The position numbers were made by a program, and so were the translations under genes. From positions 1-30,575 of IMG/VR virus record IMGVR_UViG_3300044998_000113: a stretch of DNA of 30,575 nucleotides; one strand, 5' to 3'. Position 1 is the stretch's first letter, and the number at the start of each line of letters is the position of its first letter. Origin of the DNA: a virus. The notes under the pieces were generated by a model, which was not told the DNA's origin, did no database searches, and saw only the letters and a program-made list of their open reading frames with translations. Positions 6,190 through 12,321 of this stretch are shown here, piece after piece.

Positions 6190-7149
6190 TCAAACGGACA
6201 CTAGGGACAGTTCAGGGTGACAATTGGTGAGTTTGACGAATCCCAGCGGCACCGTTTCTGAGGCGTCGATGCCATTGGAACAAAGCTCGAAGTAATCGCA
6301 CCGGTAGGGGTGCAGGCAGGCGTTGGTATTGCGGTACCAGCGGCCGTACTTCCGGCACGTGGATAAGGTCTTGTGTTGATCCCAGAGTTCGGCTTGAAAC
6401 TCGGTCAAGTCGGCTTCCAGGCGGGGAATTTCTCGGCGGCCGAAGTAGAAGTCAGGCCGTGTCCCCAGGTCGGTGGTGAGTCGGTCGCCAAACTCTTCGG
6501 GACTTTCCCGCCGCCCCGTTTTGCGGTCCACGATCTTTGGCGCGATGCTCGGCTTGCGAATCACGTCATAGAGCACAGTCTGTACGTCGTGCCCCAGGGC
6601 GCGGGCAGCAAGCATATACAGGCTAATTTGCTGGTCGAGCCGCAGCCGCGCCCAGTAATCGGACCCGGTGTCAAGCGAATCTGATGTCGTTTTGTGTTCC
6701 ATGATGGCGAGCCGACCATCAGGTAGACGGATGATCTTGTCGATTTTCCCCGCGACCATTGCGGTCGTGGATTTGTGGCCCGTAGTCGGATTGACGAGGG
6801 GCAGTTTGAATTCTTGCTCGGTGGCAACGACTTCGATTCCATCGTTTTCCCACCGCCAAAAGTACCCGTGGAGCAAGCGGAGCACGGTCACGCACTCAAC
6901 CTCCCATTCCACGGTGTCGCCACACGCTGGCGGGCCAGCGTATTCGCGTTGCACCGCGTTGGCGATGGCGGACCAGTCATGGCCTTGGGCGTGCATATCC
7001 AAACCTATATGCACGGCCGTGCCAATCCGTAGTGGCTTGGACTCGTACCCTTCGGGCCGGATGCCGAGTTCGTAGGCGAAATAGTGCTTCTTTAAGCAGG
7101 TCTTCGCCGTGGCCATTCTCGAATGCGTCAACAGTTCCATTGCTACCAT
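6190..7149 (-). CDS. PD-(D/E)XK exonuclease, RecB/Cas4-like, with Fe-S cysteines
   Basis: A 319-aa nuclease of the RecB/AddB/Cas4-like type. GTAVHIGLD (His47) matches motif I. The active site is GKIDKIIRL (Asp137) and MEHKTT (Glu151, Lys153), followed by LDQQISLYML (Gln173/174). One Cys near the N-terminus (Cys18) and three near the C-terminus (Cys278, Cys284, Cys290) fit the split four-cysteine Fe-S cluster of Cas4 and AddB. Phage versions resect DNA ends for annealing recombinases, which fits the Sak4-like gene 12 bases downstream. ATG at 7149 is used because AGGA is well spaced upstream; the reading frame extends further, but those residues are not family-like. Confidence 0.87.
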   Translation of the reverse strand: MVAMELLTHSRMATAKTCLKKHYFAYELGIRPEGYESKPLRIGTAVHIGLDMHAQGHDWSAIANAVQREYAGPPACGDTVEWEVECVTVLRLLHGYFWRWENDGIEVVATEQEFKLPLVNPTTGHKSTTAMVAGKIDKIIRLPDGRLAIMEHKTTSDSLDTGSDYWARLRLDQQISLYMLAARALGHDVQTVLYDVIRKPSIAPKIVDRKTGRRESPEEFGDRLTTDLGTRPDFYFGRREIPRLEADLTEFQAELWDQHKTLSTCRKYGRWYRNTNACLHPYRCDYFELCSNGIDASETVPLGFVKLTNCHPELSLVSV

Positions 7150-7422
7150 CGTCCTTTCCTGGTTGACGAAAACATCAAACAACAACGACGCGAAGAAGGT
7201 CCCGCGAACCGCCCCGACTGGGGAATCACCAGGGGAGCGGTACACCACGGCAGCCGGTTTTTCTGCCGTTCGCGGGATGGTGGTTCAAGGAAATCTCTCC
7301 AGTTCGTTGAGGTCAAAACGCAAGGCTCAGGACTCGCACCCGACCAGCGGGGCATGACTCCCGCCAGGACACTGGTCACCTTGCGCAGTGGTGGCGCTCC
7401 ACTGGGTTATTTGCCCATAGCA
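7150..7422. other. Intergenic stretch without a convincing gene
   Basis: About 270 bases lie between the truncated protein at 7423-7626 and the exonuclease start. Open frames on both strands look like chance translations, and I see no tRNA fold or terminator. A small plus-strand stretch at about 7200-7240 would encode RTAPTGESPGE, similar to RTAPTGETPEK in the minus-strand protein at 1506-1856; the nucleotide match is only partial. The stretch may be the decayed 3' part of the truncated gene beside it. Confidence 0.4.
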
Positions 7423-7626
7423 CTATCCTCCGCTACGACGTGGCCCTGTGACGCTGGCCGAAGCGACAATCGGCCAATCAGTGGCATCCCCCAGCACGTC
7501 GTTACCGGTCTCGTATCCGACGTGCCACATACATTCCAGCAGGCCGACGGCATAGGCCTCAGGGATGCCTAATTCGTGGACGAGCCGCCGAAATTTGGGA
7601 TGCGTGAGCAGTGATGGCTTGGCCAT
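7423..7626 (-). pseudogene. Truncated replication-like protein (N-terminal fragment)
   Basis: Starts at ATG 7626 with a GAGGT ribosome-binding site. The first ~50 residues (MAKPSLLTHPKFRRLVHELG; LLECMWHVGYETGNDVLGDA) look like the start of a phage protein family that I remember as 150-300 aa long, often annotated as DnaD- or replication-like, continuing as a basic, wHTH-type protein. Here the frame drifts after VLGDATDWP into ASVTGPRRSGG and stops at 67 aa, and no matching continuation is visible in the next 270 bases in any frame. I read it as a 3'-truncated gene, though a genuinely short protein cannot be excluded. Confidence 0.55.
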
Positions 7627-7663
7627 TGACCTCACTCCGCTAGCTCTGCCTCTATTGTTACCT

Positions 7664-7822
7664 TCAGAGACACCTAATCATTGCGACATACGCCAATATC
7701 ATCAGGGTCGCATATAGAGCAAACCCAATGACCGCGACGACAGCCGTGGTATATTTGTCCCGCGACGCGAGCACGCTCTCACGGCGCCGCGCGTAATATC
7801 CTGAGCGAGTGCAGTAGCTCAT
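7664..7822 (-). CDS. 52-aa single-span membrane protein, copy 2 of a paralogous pair
   Basis: ATG at 7822, stop TGA at 7664, 52 residues. A basic N-terminus (MSYCTRSGYYARRRESVLAS) precedes a membrane helix (AVVAVIGFALYATLMILAYV) and the tail AMIRCL. It has the same length and pattern as the protein at 1351-1509. GGAGGGGAGGG is the ribosome-binding site and also encodes the end of the KLPPA peptide upstream, whose TGA overlaps this ATG (ATGA). The arginine-rich N-terminus predicts a cytoplasmic N-terminus. Function is unknown; a role at the host membrane is the only safe inference. Confidence 0.8.
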   Translation of the reverse strand: MSYCTRSGYYARRRESVLASRDKYTTAVVAVIGFALYATLMILAYVAMIRCL

Positions 7823-7878
7823 CCCTCCCCTCCGATCTCGTCGTCTGGTTCCGCGGGCGGCAATTTTCCCATACTCAT
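7819..7878 (-). CDS. Mini-peptide KLPPA..DDEIGGE, copy 2 (separate frame)
   Basis: A 19-residue reading frame (MSMGKLPPAEPDDEIGGEG). It starts at ATG 7878, where ATGA overlaps the stop of the tandem-repeat frame, and AAGGAG stands about 10 bases upstream. It ends by overlapping the ATG of the 52-aa membrane protein. It matches the end of the 116-aa protein at 1506 in KLPPA..DDEIGGE, with synonymous codon changes between the copies. An acidic, Pro-containing leader could couple translation, bind the membrane protein, or both. The last residues are partly dictated by the embedded Shine-Dalgarno sequence. Confidence 0.55.
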   Translation of the reverse strand: MSMGKLPPAEPDDEIGGEG

Positions 7879-8433
7879 CGTCGTCGGTCTCCTTGTTTGG
7901 CCGTCGTATGCAGGTCGAGGCAGTGGCGGCGCAGCCATGCTGCCCACTTGGGCGACTGGCAGGCTGCCTGCTCGGCCTGCCTCTGGACCTTTGGCGCCAG
8001 CAGGTCGCTGCACCAGCGGCGCAGCCAGGCTGCCCACGCTGGCGATTGGAATGCCACCTGCTCGGCATGCCGCTGGACTTCCGGCGACAGATCGCGGCAG
8101 TAGCGCCGCAGCCAGGCCGCCCACCGCGGGTCCTGACAGGCCACCTGCTCGGCCTGCCGCGCGATGGACTCAGGCAGGTCGCTGCACCCGCTGCGCAGCA
8201 ACGCTGCCCCAGCAGGCGACTGGCAGGCGACCTGTTCCGCCTGCCGCTGCCGCTGCCGTTAGCACGATCGAGTCGTCCACGATGGCCTGCGGCACGGGCG
8301 TGCCGCCCAGCTGGCCACCGATTACCCATCTGGCGTGCTGGTCGGGCTCAGGCCCCTCCGCCAGAAATACGGGGGCATCGGTGCCCGCCAGGGTGGCGAG
8401 GGTTTGCCAAGCTAAAACGGTGGTTTTTTTCAT
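7875..8433 (-). pseudogene. Tandem-repeat protein interrupted by a frame change
   Basis: Two overlapping frames seem to be halves of one protein. The upstream part starts at ATG 8433 (MKKTTVLAWQTLATLAGTDA) behind AAGGA and is sensible to about IVDDSIVLTAAAAA. From about 8258 the sense passes to the +1 frame, which has no start codon of its own before a TTG at 8201. It carries four repeats of 29-30 residues with consensus QAEQVACQSPxWAAWLRRxCxDL, and it ends GDRRR at 7875. The switch lies in a CGGCAG-repeat tract (8242-8260), a likely slippage spot. It may be a frameshift mutation, a sequencing slip, or recoding. The repeats suggest a helical scaffold; no function is known. Confidence 0.6.
7911..8258. 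repeat. Four tandem DNA repeats of 87-90 bp
   Basis: Repeat units begin with CAGRTCGC-like sequence at 7911, 8001, 8088 and 8175 (spacing 90, 87, 87). They share GCGCAGCCAGGCTGCCCA and CACCTGCTCGGC blocks. All spacings are multiples of three, so the array keeps one frame and encodes the QAEQVACQ...WAAWLRR repeat. The units differ by many point changes, so this is an old protein-coding repeat and not a CRISPR or recent amplification. Confidence 0.8.
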
Positions 8434-8449
8434 TGTTGGTTTTCCTTCT

Positions 8450-8520
8450 GCCGGCTTGGCCGGCGGGATGTCATGCGGAGGGGGCTACCCACCCCTCTTG
8501 CCGCATTACCGCCTAGGCGG
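8450..8520. other. Hairpin-rich gap between two early genes
   Basis: Three inverted repeats lie close together. GCCGGC-TTG-GCCGGC is at 8450-8464. A two-part stem pairs ATGCGG (8473-8478) with CCGCAT (8501-8506) and AGGGG (8479-8483) with CCCCT (8492-8496). The 12-bp palindrome CCGCCTAGGCGG (8509-8520) contains the stop codon of the 71-aa gene. None is followed on the minus strand by a T-run, so a classic terminator is unlikely. They may attenuate, or protect mRNA ends, between the 71-aa gene and the repeat-protein gene. Confidence 0.45.
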
Positions 8521-8728
8521 TGAATTTCTGGGCGATTTTCGAGCCCAGAAACGACCGCACTTCGTCGATCTCCAGGCCACCGTCGCCGTCAACTTCGTCA
8601 GCTTCCACGCTGGCCAACGTAGCGGCCAGCGTCTCCATCCACGTAAAGAAAAACCCGCCGTTTTTCCCGTGGACATAGCCGAATTTCCGCCCTTTTTCCG
8701 TTATCCCTTGGTTTAGTTCGATGGTCAT
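8513..8728 (-). CDS. Small hypothetical protein, 71 aa, first gene of the early promoter
   Basis: ATG at 8728 has AAGGAA 8 bases upstream; longer versions of the frame would begin inside the promoter leader. The protein (MTIELNQGITEKGRKFGYVH onwards) has a beta-type N-terminal half with FFFTW and an acidic middle (VEADEVDGDGGLEIDEVRSF). The DGDGGLEIDE stretch recalls a degenerate EF-hand loop but lacks a clear full motif. No family is recognised. It is the first gene behind the promoter and operator at 8785-8813 and so probably the first early product under Xre control. Confidence 0.72.
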   Translation of the reverse strand: MTIELNQGITEKGRKFGYVHGKNGGFFFTWMETLAATLASVEADEVDGDGGLEIDEVRSFLGSKIAQKFTA

Positions 8729-8784
8729 CTTCTCGATTCCTTTTGCGGGGTTCGTCGAAAGGCTCATTTGCTCTCGACACTATA

Positions 8785-8813
8785 AATATACCCCAGGGGG
8801 TATAGAACGTCAA
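8785..8813 (-). promoter_or_regulatory. Sigma70 promoter with a perfect operator palindrome (early leftward)
   Basis: On the minus strand TTGACG (8813-8808), a 17-base spacer and TATATT (8790-8785) form a near-consensus sigma70 promoter for the gene starting at 8728. The spacer and the -10 are covered by the perfect palindrome TATACCCC-CT-GGGGTATA (8804-8787). A dimeric repressor bound there would block RNA polymerase. The Xre gene lies immediately upstream at 8828-9040, and related TATACCC half-sites occur at its own promoter. Confidence 0.8.
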
Positions 8814-8827
8814 GTGAATCTTTGAAA

Positions 8828-9040
8828 TTATTCCGAAATCTTTTCCGCCCCCAAAAGCTGACCAAGAGTACACCTAAGCGCACGGGTCAACGCCAACATC
8901 GTGTCGGCCTGGACGCGCAACATATCGCGGGTCCCGGATTCCCATTCGCTTATCCGATGTTGTCTGACGCCAACCATGTCGGCTAGGGCACTTTGCGAAT
9001 ACCCCCGTGATTCGCGAAGCTTGCGGAGTTGGTTTTTCAT
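8828..9040 (-). CDS. Xre-family repressor (HTH_3)
   Basis: A 70-aa single-domain lambda-repressor-like HTH protein. KLRESRGYSQSALADMVGV (helices 1-2) and RQHRISEWESGTRDM (recognition helix 3 and helix 4) match the Xre pattern, followed by LALTRALRCTLGQLLG. No C-terminal dimerisation or protease domain is present. The start at 9040 (MKNQLRKL) has GAGGA five bases upstream; the much longer open frame runs back through the promoter into the preceding gene and is rejected. Promoters with related operators lie on both sides (9074-9102 and 8785-8813), so autoregulation and control of the leftward early genes are likely. Confidence 0.9.
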   Translation of the reverse strand: MKNQLRKLRESRGYSQSALADMVGVRQHRISEWESGTRDMLRVQADTMLALTRALRCTLGQLLGAEKISE

Positions 9041-9060
9041 TCGGTCCTCGTCAAAAGAAA

Positions 9061-9102
9061 ATACCCCGGTGTGAATATACCCAGCCGTTGCACGGACAGC
9101 AA
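9061..9102 (-). promoter_or_regulatory. Sigma70 promoter of the Xre gene with TATACCC half-sites
   Basis: On the minus strand TTGCTG (9102-9097), a 17-base spacer and TATATT (9079-9074) give a good sigma70 promoter. GGGTATA overlaps the -10 (9082-9076) and a second GGGGTAT lies near the start point (9067-9061). Both match half of the palindrome at the neighbouring early promoter, as two direct half-sites. This fits autorepression at lower affinity than at the palindromic site. Confidence 0.72.
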
Positions 9103-9129
9103 GAGAAAAGACTACCATAACGCGACCGG

Positions 9130-9678
9130 TCACGGCACCACGACAAACCGCCATAGCGGCACGTGGGGCGGCAACCTGCCCGCGTAGTAGTCCTCGTCCG
9201 GCAGAATCTCCCGCAGCCGCTTCAAGGCCTGCCGGCGAACCGGTACGAAATAGTAATCGCACCGGGCGTCTCGCACGGCATCCCAAACCGTGAAGAGTAG
9301 GTCCGTCTCAATCAACGCCCGGCGATACTCACCACGACATAGATAGTCGAGACGTTGCCGACCCTCCAGATAGTTCCGGTAGTCCCGATTGAAGGCCAGC
9401 AGCTCGTTGACAACGGCCCGGTCGGGGAACCGCTCGGCATCCACCAGGCGGGGAGCGTCCACCAATTCGGCCTGTCGCTTGCGGATTAGGGCCAGGTCGG
9501 TGGCGAAGTCCTTGGCCTCGGCAAGAATGTACTTGGTTTCGCGGGGGTCAAGCAGCTCCCACTCCACGGCTAAGGCAAGCATGGGCCAGCGGAGAAAGGG
9601 GAAGGAGGAATCGCCAAGTGACGTAGGGGCGTCACAGGTCAGCAGGTGGGCGGCAAGAATCCAGTCGAGCCAGGTCAT
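9130..9678 (-). CDS. Hypothetical protein, 182 aa
   Basis: ATG at 9678 overlaps the stop of the methyltransferase gene (ATGA), with AAAGG upstream, so the pair is translationally coupled. The protein begins MTWLDWILAAHLLTC and is mainly helical, soluble, and rich in Arg, Leu and Asp (DFATDLALIRKRQAELVDAP; FNRDYRNYLEGRQRLDYLCR). I see no known motif. Its position behind the DNA methyltransferase might suggest a link to DNA modification, but nothing in the sequence shows it. It is the last gene before the Xre promoter. Confidence 0.75.
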   Translation of the reverse strand: MTWLDWILAAHLLTCDAPTSLGDSSFPFLRWPMLALAVEWELLDPRETKYILAEAKDFATDLALIRKRQAELVDAPRLVDAERFPDRAVVNELLAFNRDYRNYLEGRQRLDYLCRGEYRRALIETDLLFTVWDAVRDARCDYYFVPVRRQALKRLREILPDEDYYAGRLPPHVPLWRFVVVP

Positions 9679-10652
9679 GACGCCTTTCCAAAAAGCTCCG
9701 TTTCCGCCTCGGTCAAACAGTGCGGCGAGAACCATAGGCGTTCCCGCTTCGAGTTAGCGCGGCCACGTTTGTTGCTTTGATTCGCGTAGCCACCCTGCGT
9801 TTTCCATGCGACCACGGACCAACCTTCGGCCTCAAGCGAATCATGCTCACCCTCGTACCCGGCCAGGCAAATCCGCATCATCGGATCGGTGCCACGCTCC
9901 AGGCACCACGCCCGCACGTCATGGGCCACGGTCTTGGATTCCACGGCGTACAGAGCGTTGCATCGCCCGGCCTCTGCGCTATACGGTGGGTCCAGAAATA
10001 CGCCCGTGAGGCCCTTCTGTGTCGTTGTGGAATAACTCCCGCATACTCGCTGCCAGTCGCCACAGCACACGCCCACCATGCGGAGTCGGTCTTGGATTTG
10101 GCGGAACCAACCGACGAGAAAATCAAGGCGGGCAGCGCAGGTGGTAAATTGGCGTTGCGTGTGAACGCCCCTTGGAGTGGTTACGCAAGGCATTTTTTTT
10201 GATTTCGTCGCTCCCCACCTCCCGCCGATCCAACATCCTGCCCCCCAAACCCACCATCCGGCAATCTTCGCGTCGTAAAGGTCAGGATCGGCCATGATGC
10301 GTTCGCGGAACGCCTTGATTTCGTCTGAATGAACCAACCACCAATGGCGCGCGTGTAAGTCGGCCTCGTTTATCGGCCAATTGGCGTGGTGCGCCACGGC
10401 AGCGGGGTCGGCCTGGACCGCTCGCCAGAAATTGGCAATATGACAATTCATATCGTTCACGGTTTCCCATCGCGGCTTGTGCGGTCGGCCTAAGAGCATG
10501 GCAGCGGACCCGCAAAACGGCTCGATAAAGTTGTCCACATCACCCAGCCGGGACCAAACCAAAGAAGCCACTTTCGACTTACCTCCGAAGTAGGGGAAAG
10601 GGGCTTTGAGGGTTTGCGTTTTTGCGGTCTTGGTCTTGGTCTTGGTCATCAT
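9675..10652 (-). CDS. D12-class N6-adenine DNA methyltransferase (Dam-like)
   Basis: A 325-aa methyltransferase that would place methyl groups on adenine N6, probably to protect phage DNA from host restriction. Motif X-like PYFGGKSK (20-27), motif I FIEPFCGSAA (42-51, AdoMet binding) and motif IV DPPY (221-224, catalytic) are in D12-class order. A Lys/Thr-rich N-terminus (MMTKTKTKTAKTQ) precedes the fold. The start is one of two adjacent ATGs (10652 or 10649) after GGGGG; the first overlaps the TGA of the acetyltransferase gene. An A8 run at codons 150-154 (about 10193-10200) is a possible slippage site, but the frame is intact. No restriction endonuclease gene is adjacent, so it looks like an orphan methylase; the target site is unknown. 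Confidence 0.92.
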   Translation of the reverse strand: MMTKTKTKTAKTQTLKAPFPYFGGKSKVASLVWSRLGDVDNFIEPFCGSAAMLLGRPHKPRWETVNDMNCHIANFWRAVQADPAAVAHHANWPINEADLHARHWWLVHSDEIKAFRERIMADPDLYDAKIAGWWVWGAGCWIGGRWGATKSKKMPCVTTPRGVHTQRQFTTCAARLDFLVGWFRQIQDRLRMVGVCCGDWQRVCGSYSTTTQKGLTGVFLDPPYSAEAGRCNALYAVESKTVAHDVRAWCLERGTDPMMRICLAGYEGEHDSLEAEGWSVVAWKTQGGYANQSNKRGRANSKRERLWFSPHCLTEAETELFGKAS

Positions 10653-11119
10653 CACGTCAACCCCCGGTGAAATTCGTAGCCGTCCCGCTCTGCGTAATAC
10701 CCCCACCGAATCGTCGTGCACCGGAACCCACAAGCCCGGTAAAACCACTGGGCCGCTAGGTTTTCTTCGTGCACGATGACGCCCACCCGCGTCCAGGTTT
10801 TATCCTCAATCGTGATAATCGAATCGAGTAACGCGGTAGCGATGCCGAGCCGTCGGTACCGTGTATCCACGGCGAGATTGACCACCTGGATCAAATCATC
10901 GACGCAGCCGAACACAAGGTAGCCAATCGCCGCGTTATCCCGTCGCCGGGCGGCAACGACGATGCCGTGTCGCTTCGGTTCGGATAGCAGCTTGCTCCAT
11001 ACTTTCGCGTCCCAACGAAGGCCGACCGGAAACGCCCCGCGTTCGATCCGGATGAACGCATCGAGGTCTTCGGGTTCGACGTGCCGCAAGGTAATTTTCA
11101 TTCGCTTGGTGTGTTGCAT
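10652..11119 (-). CDS. GNAT-family N-acetyltransferase (RimI-like)
   Basis: A 155-aa GNAT fold. MKITLRHVEPEDLDAFIRIE is the typical opening strand and helix; VNLAVDTRYRRLGIATALLD (80-99) holds the acetyl-CoA pyrophosphate loop RRLGIA; and ENLAAQWFYRACGF is the usual C-terminal NxxAxxFYxxxGF-like motif. The start at 11119 has GAGGCGAGG upstream and overlaps the preceding gene by 22 bases; an internal ATG at 11101 begins the conserved fold but lacks a good ribosome-binding site. Acceptor substrate unknown. In phages such enzymes may modify host proteins or nucleobases; beside a DNA methyltransferase, base modification is a speculation. Confidence 0.9.
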   Translation of the reverse strand: MQHTKRMKITLRHVEPEDLDAFIRIERGAFPVGLRWDAKVWSKLLSEPKRHGIVVAARRRDNAAIGYLVFGCVDDLIQVVNLAVDTRYRRLGIATALLDSIITIEDKTWTRVGVIVHEENLAAQWFYRACGFRCTTIRWGYYAERDGYEFHRGLT

Positions 11120-11436
11120 GTTCCTCGCCTCCGCAAGGCCAACGCGATGAGTAAATACGCCGCGCCGTCCATTAGATCATTCTCAATGGTGTCATTCGCT
11201 AAACTCCCGCGTTGAATGTATTTCTTCATCCTTTGGACCTTGTCGAAGAACCGCACCATTGCCCCAAGCCACGGTTCCATTCCCAGGATTTTGGCCCCGG
11301 CCACGATGTTTTCAAAGGAGTCGGCCTCATCGCCGTAATCACATCCCTTGCGTAGGTGTAAATCCCGCATTTCGTCAAGAATGGCCAGATAGATGGAGTC
11401 GCCCTGGGGCCTTGTCGTGGGCTTAGTAACGTGCAT
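11098..11436 (-). CDS. DUF1599/MazG-like phage protein
   Basis: A 112-aa helical protein that resembles the DUF1599 (nucleotide-modification-associated, MazG-like) group in RKGCDYGDEADSFENIVAGA, EPWLGAMVRFFDKVQRMKKY and ENDLMDGAAYLLIAL, which supplies the acidic pair. Known relatives are predicted to hydrolyse or modify nucleotides. The start at 11436 (MHVTKPTTRPQ) has GGGG upstream; a longer frame would start with TTG inside the terminator tail. It is the first gene after the late terminator, so it needs its own promoter or readthrough; GGGTATTCT at about 11461-11453 on the minus strand is a weak -10 candidate. Confidence 0.75.
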   Translation of the reverse strand: MHVTKPTTRPQGDSIYLAILDEMRDLHLRKGCDYGDEADSFENIVAGAKILGMEPWLGAMVRFFDKVQRMKKYIQRGSLANDTIENDLMDGAAYLLIALALRRRGTCNTPSE

Positions 11437-11467
11437 TAACAACCCCGTGGCCAGAATACCCTTCCCC

Positions 11468-11505
11468 AAAAAGAAAAGAACCCCGGTGGGCGTAACTCAC
11501 CGGGG
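11468..11505 (-). terminator. Strong rho-independent terminator ending the late block
   Basis: Read on the minus strand: stem CCCCGGTG (11505-11498), a 9-base loop, the perfect partner CACCGGGG (11488-11481), then TTCTTTTCTTTTT (11480-11468). It lies 29 bases beyond the stop of the Ig-like protein gene at 11534 and separates the structural and export genes from the methyltransferase cluster. Confidence 0.93.
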
Positions 11506-11533
11506 CGGGCCTGGGGGTAGCGAGCCAGGCCTG

Positions 11534-11845
11534 CTAGTCCACTGCGACAAACGCGACGCCCGCCGGAGATGGTGCGGGCAGTGACTCCATCACCTCCACC
11601 TCGATGCTCGCCGTCTCGGATCGCCCGCCCATGTCACTCCACGCGCCATGCACGGTGGTGCGGCCAGCAGCCAGGCCATGCAGCTCGACGCGATTGCCGG
11701 TGATCGTCATCGTGACCACTCCATCTGGCTCAGCCAGAGCGGCGAGAGTGCCCGGCGGCAGCGGCTCAGTGTATTCGCCTCGGCCCTGCCGCATCCGCTG
11801 CACTAGATCTACCGTCTTGGTCTCGCCGACGAGAATACGGATCAT
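11534..11845 (-). CDS. Small Ig-like (Big_2-type) domain protein
   Basis: A 103-aa beta-rich protein. Alternating strands and ITGNRVELHGLAAGRTTVHG resemble bacterial Ig-like Big_2 domains (the G..V.GLAAG.ttV pattern) found in phage surface and tail proteins. No signal peptide is visible. Its ATG overlaps the stop of the preceding membrane-protein gene (ATGA), and it is the last gene before the terminator at 11468-11505. Likely a decoration or adhesion domain on the virion or cell surface; this is inference from the domain pattern alone. Confidence 0.6.
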   Translation of the reverse strand: MIRILVGETKTVDLVQRMRQGRGEYTEPLPPGTLAALAEPDGVVTMTITGNRVELHGLAAGRTTVHGAWSDMGGRSETASIEVEVMESLPAPSPAGVAFVAVD

Positions 11846-12321
11846 TTGGCCACCTCCTGGAACTGCACGCTGGATTGGCCCGCCCGTTTGGCGGCGAGCT
11901 TGGTCTCCACGCGAAACTGGAAATCGGCGGCGGCTTCGGCCACGTCGTCGTTAACGATTTCGGTGGCGGCCGCGAGCGCCCGATCCACCGTCAGTCGCTC
12001 GCGCCGGGCACGGATCATGCTGTTGAGCGTCGCGTAATCGGCGGGGAGCACGGGCGCAGATGTTGGCGCGCTGTCGCCGGCAGTATGTGCCGCTGGTTCT
12101 GGTGCCGATGCCGATGGCGGCGATGGCGCTGGCTGCCATATTTTGGCGATCCATCCATGCCGCCACGCCGCGACAATCGCCGCCCCGATCAATGCGAGCA
12201 CGGCCAGACCCAGCCATCCGCCTGGCACCTGACCCGATCGTATCGCGAGGTCCGCAGCCATCCACGCGGATTGGGCCGCGGTCTCGATAGGCTGCTGTTG
12301 GTGCTGCGCGAACAATATCAT
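11842..12321 (-). CDS. Membrane protein with Pro/Ala-rich linker and helical C-terminus
   Basis: A 159-aa protein. One transmembrane helix (GGWLGLAVLALIGAAIVAAW, about 34-53) follows a 33-residue N-terminal segment; then comes a Pro/Ser/Ala linker (APSPPSASAPEPAAHTAGDS) and a charged helical region that could be a coiled coil (MIRARRERLTVDRALAAATE). It overlaps genes on both sides by 4 bases. It belongs to the run of exported or membrane proteins from 14.7 to 11.8 kb. A spanin-like bridge or membrane anchor is conceivable; the family is not recognised. Confidence 0.7.
   Translation of the reverse strand: MILFAQHQQQPIETAAQSAWMAADLAIRSGQVPGGWLGLAVLALIGAAIVAAWRHGWIAKIWQPAPSPPSASAPEPAAHTAGDSAPTSAPVLPADYATLNSMIRARRERLTVDRALAAATEIVNDDVAEAAADFQFRVETKLAAKRAGQSSVQFQEVAK

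Noticed and set aside
5479-6204. Long plus-strand open frame of 241 codons opposite the Sak4-like gene
   Set aside because: It is antisense to a gene with clear Walker motifs, has no sensible protein pattern and no ribosome-binding site. GC-rich DNA often leaves such frames open.
7310-7400. A tRNA-like stretch (GGGTGCGAGTCC on the minus strand)
   Set aside because: No acceptor stem or anticodon arm of correct spacing can be drawn around it.
7911-8258. Tandem repeats as a possible CRISPR array
   Set aside because: There are no unique spacers between short constant repeats; units are 87-90 bp, multiples of three, and encode a regular protein repeat.
8473-8506. Stem-loop between early genes as a rho-independent terminator
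   Set aside because: No T-run follows the stem on the minus strand.
10140-10195. TTACGCAAGG at about 10181 as a fourth hairpin element
   Set aside because: Only about 12 bases match and no stem forms; it lies in conserved methyltransferase coding sequence.
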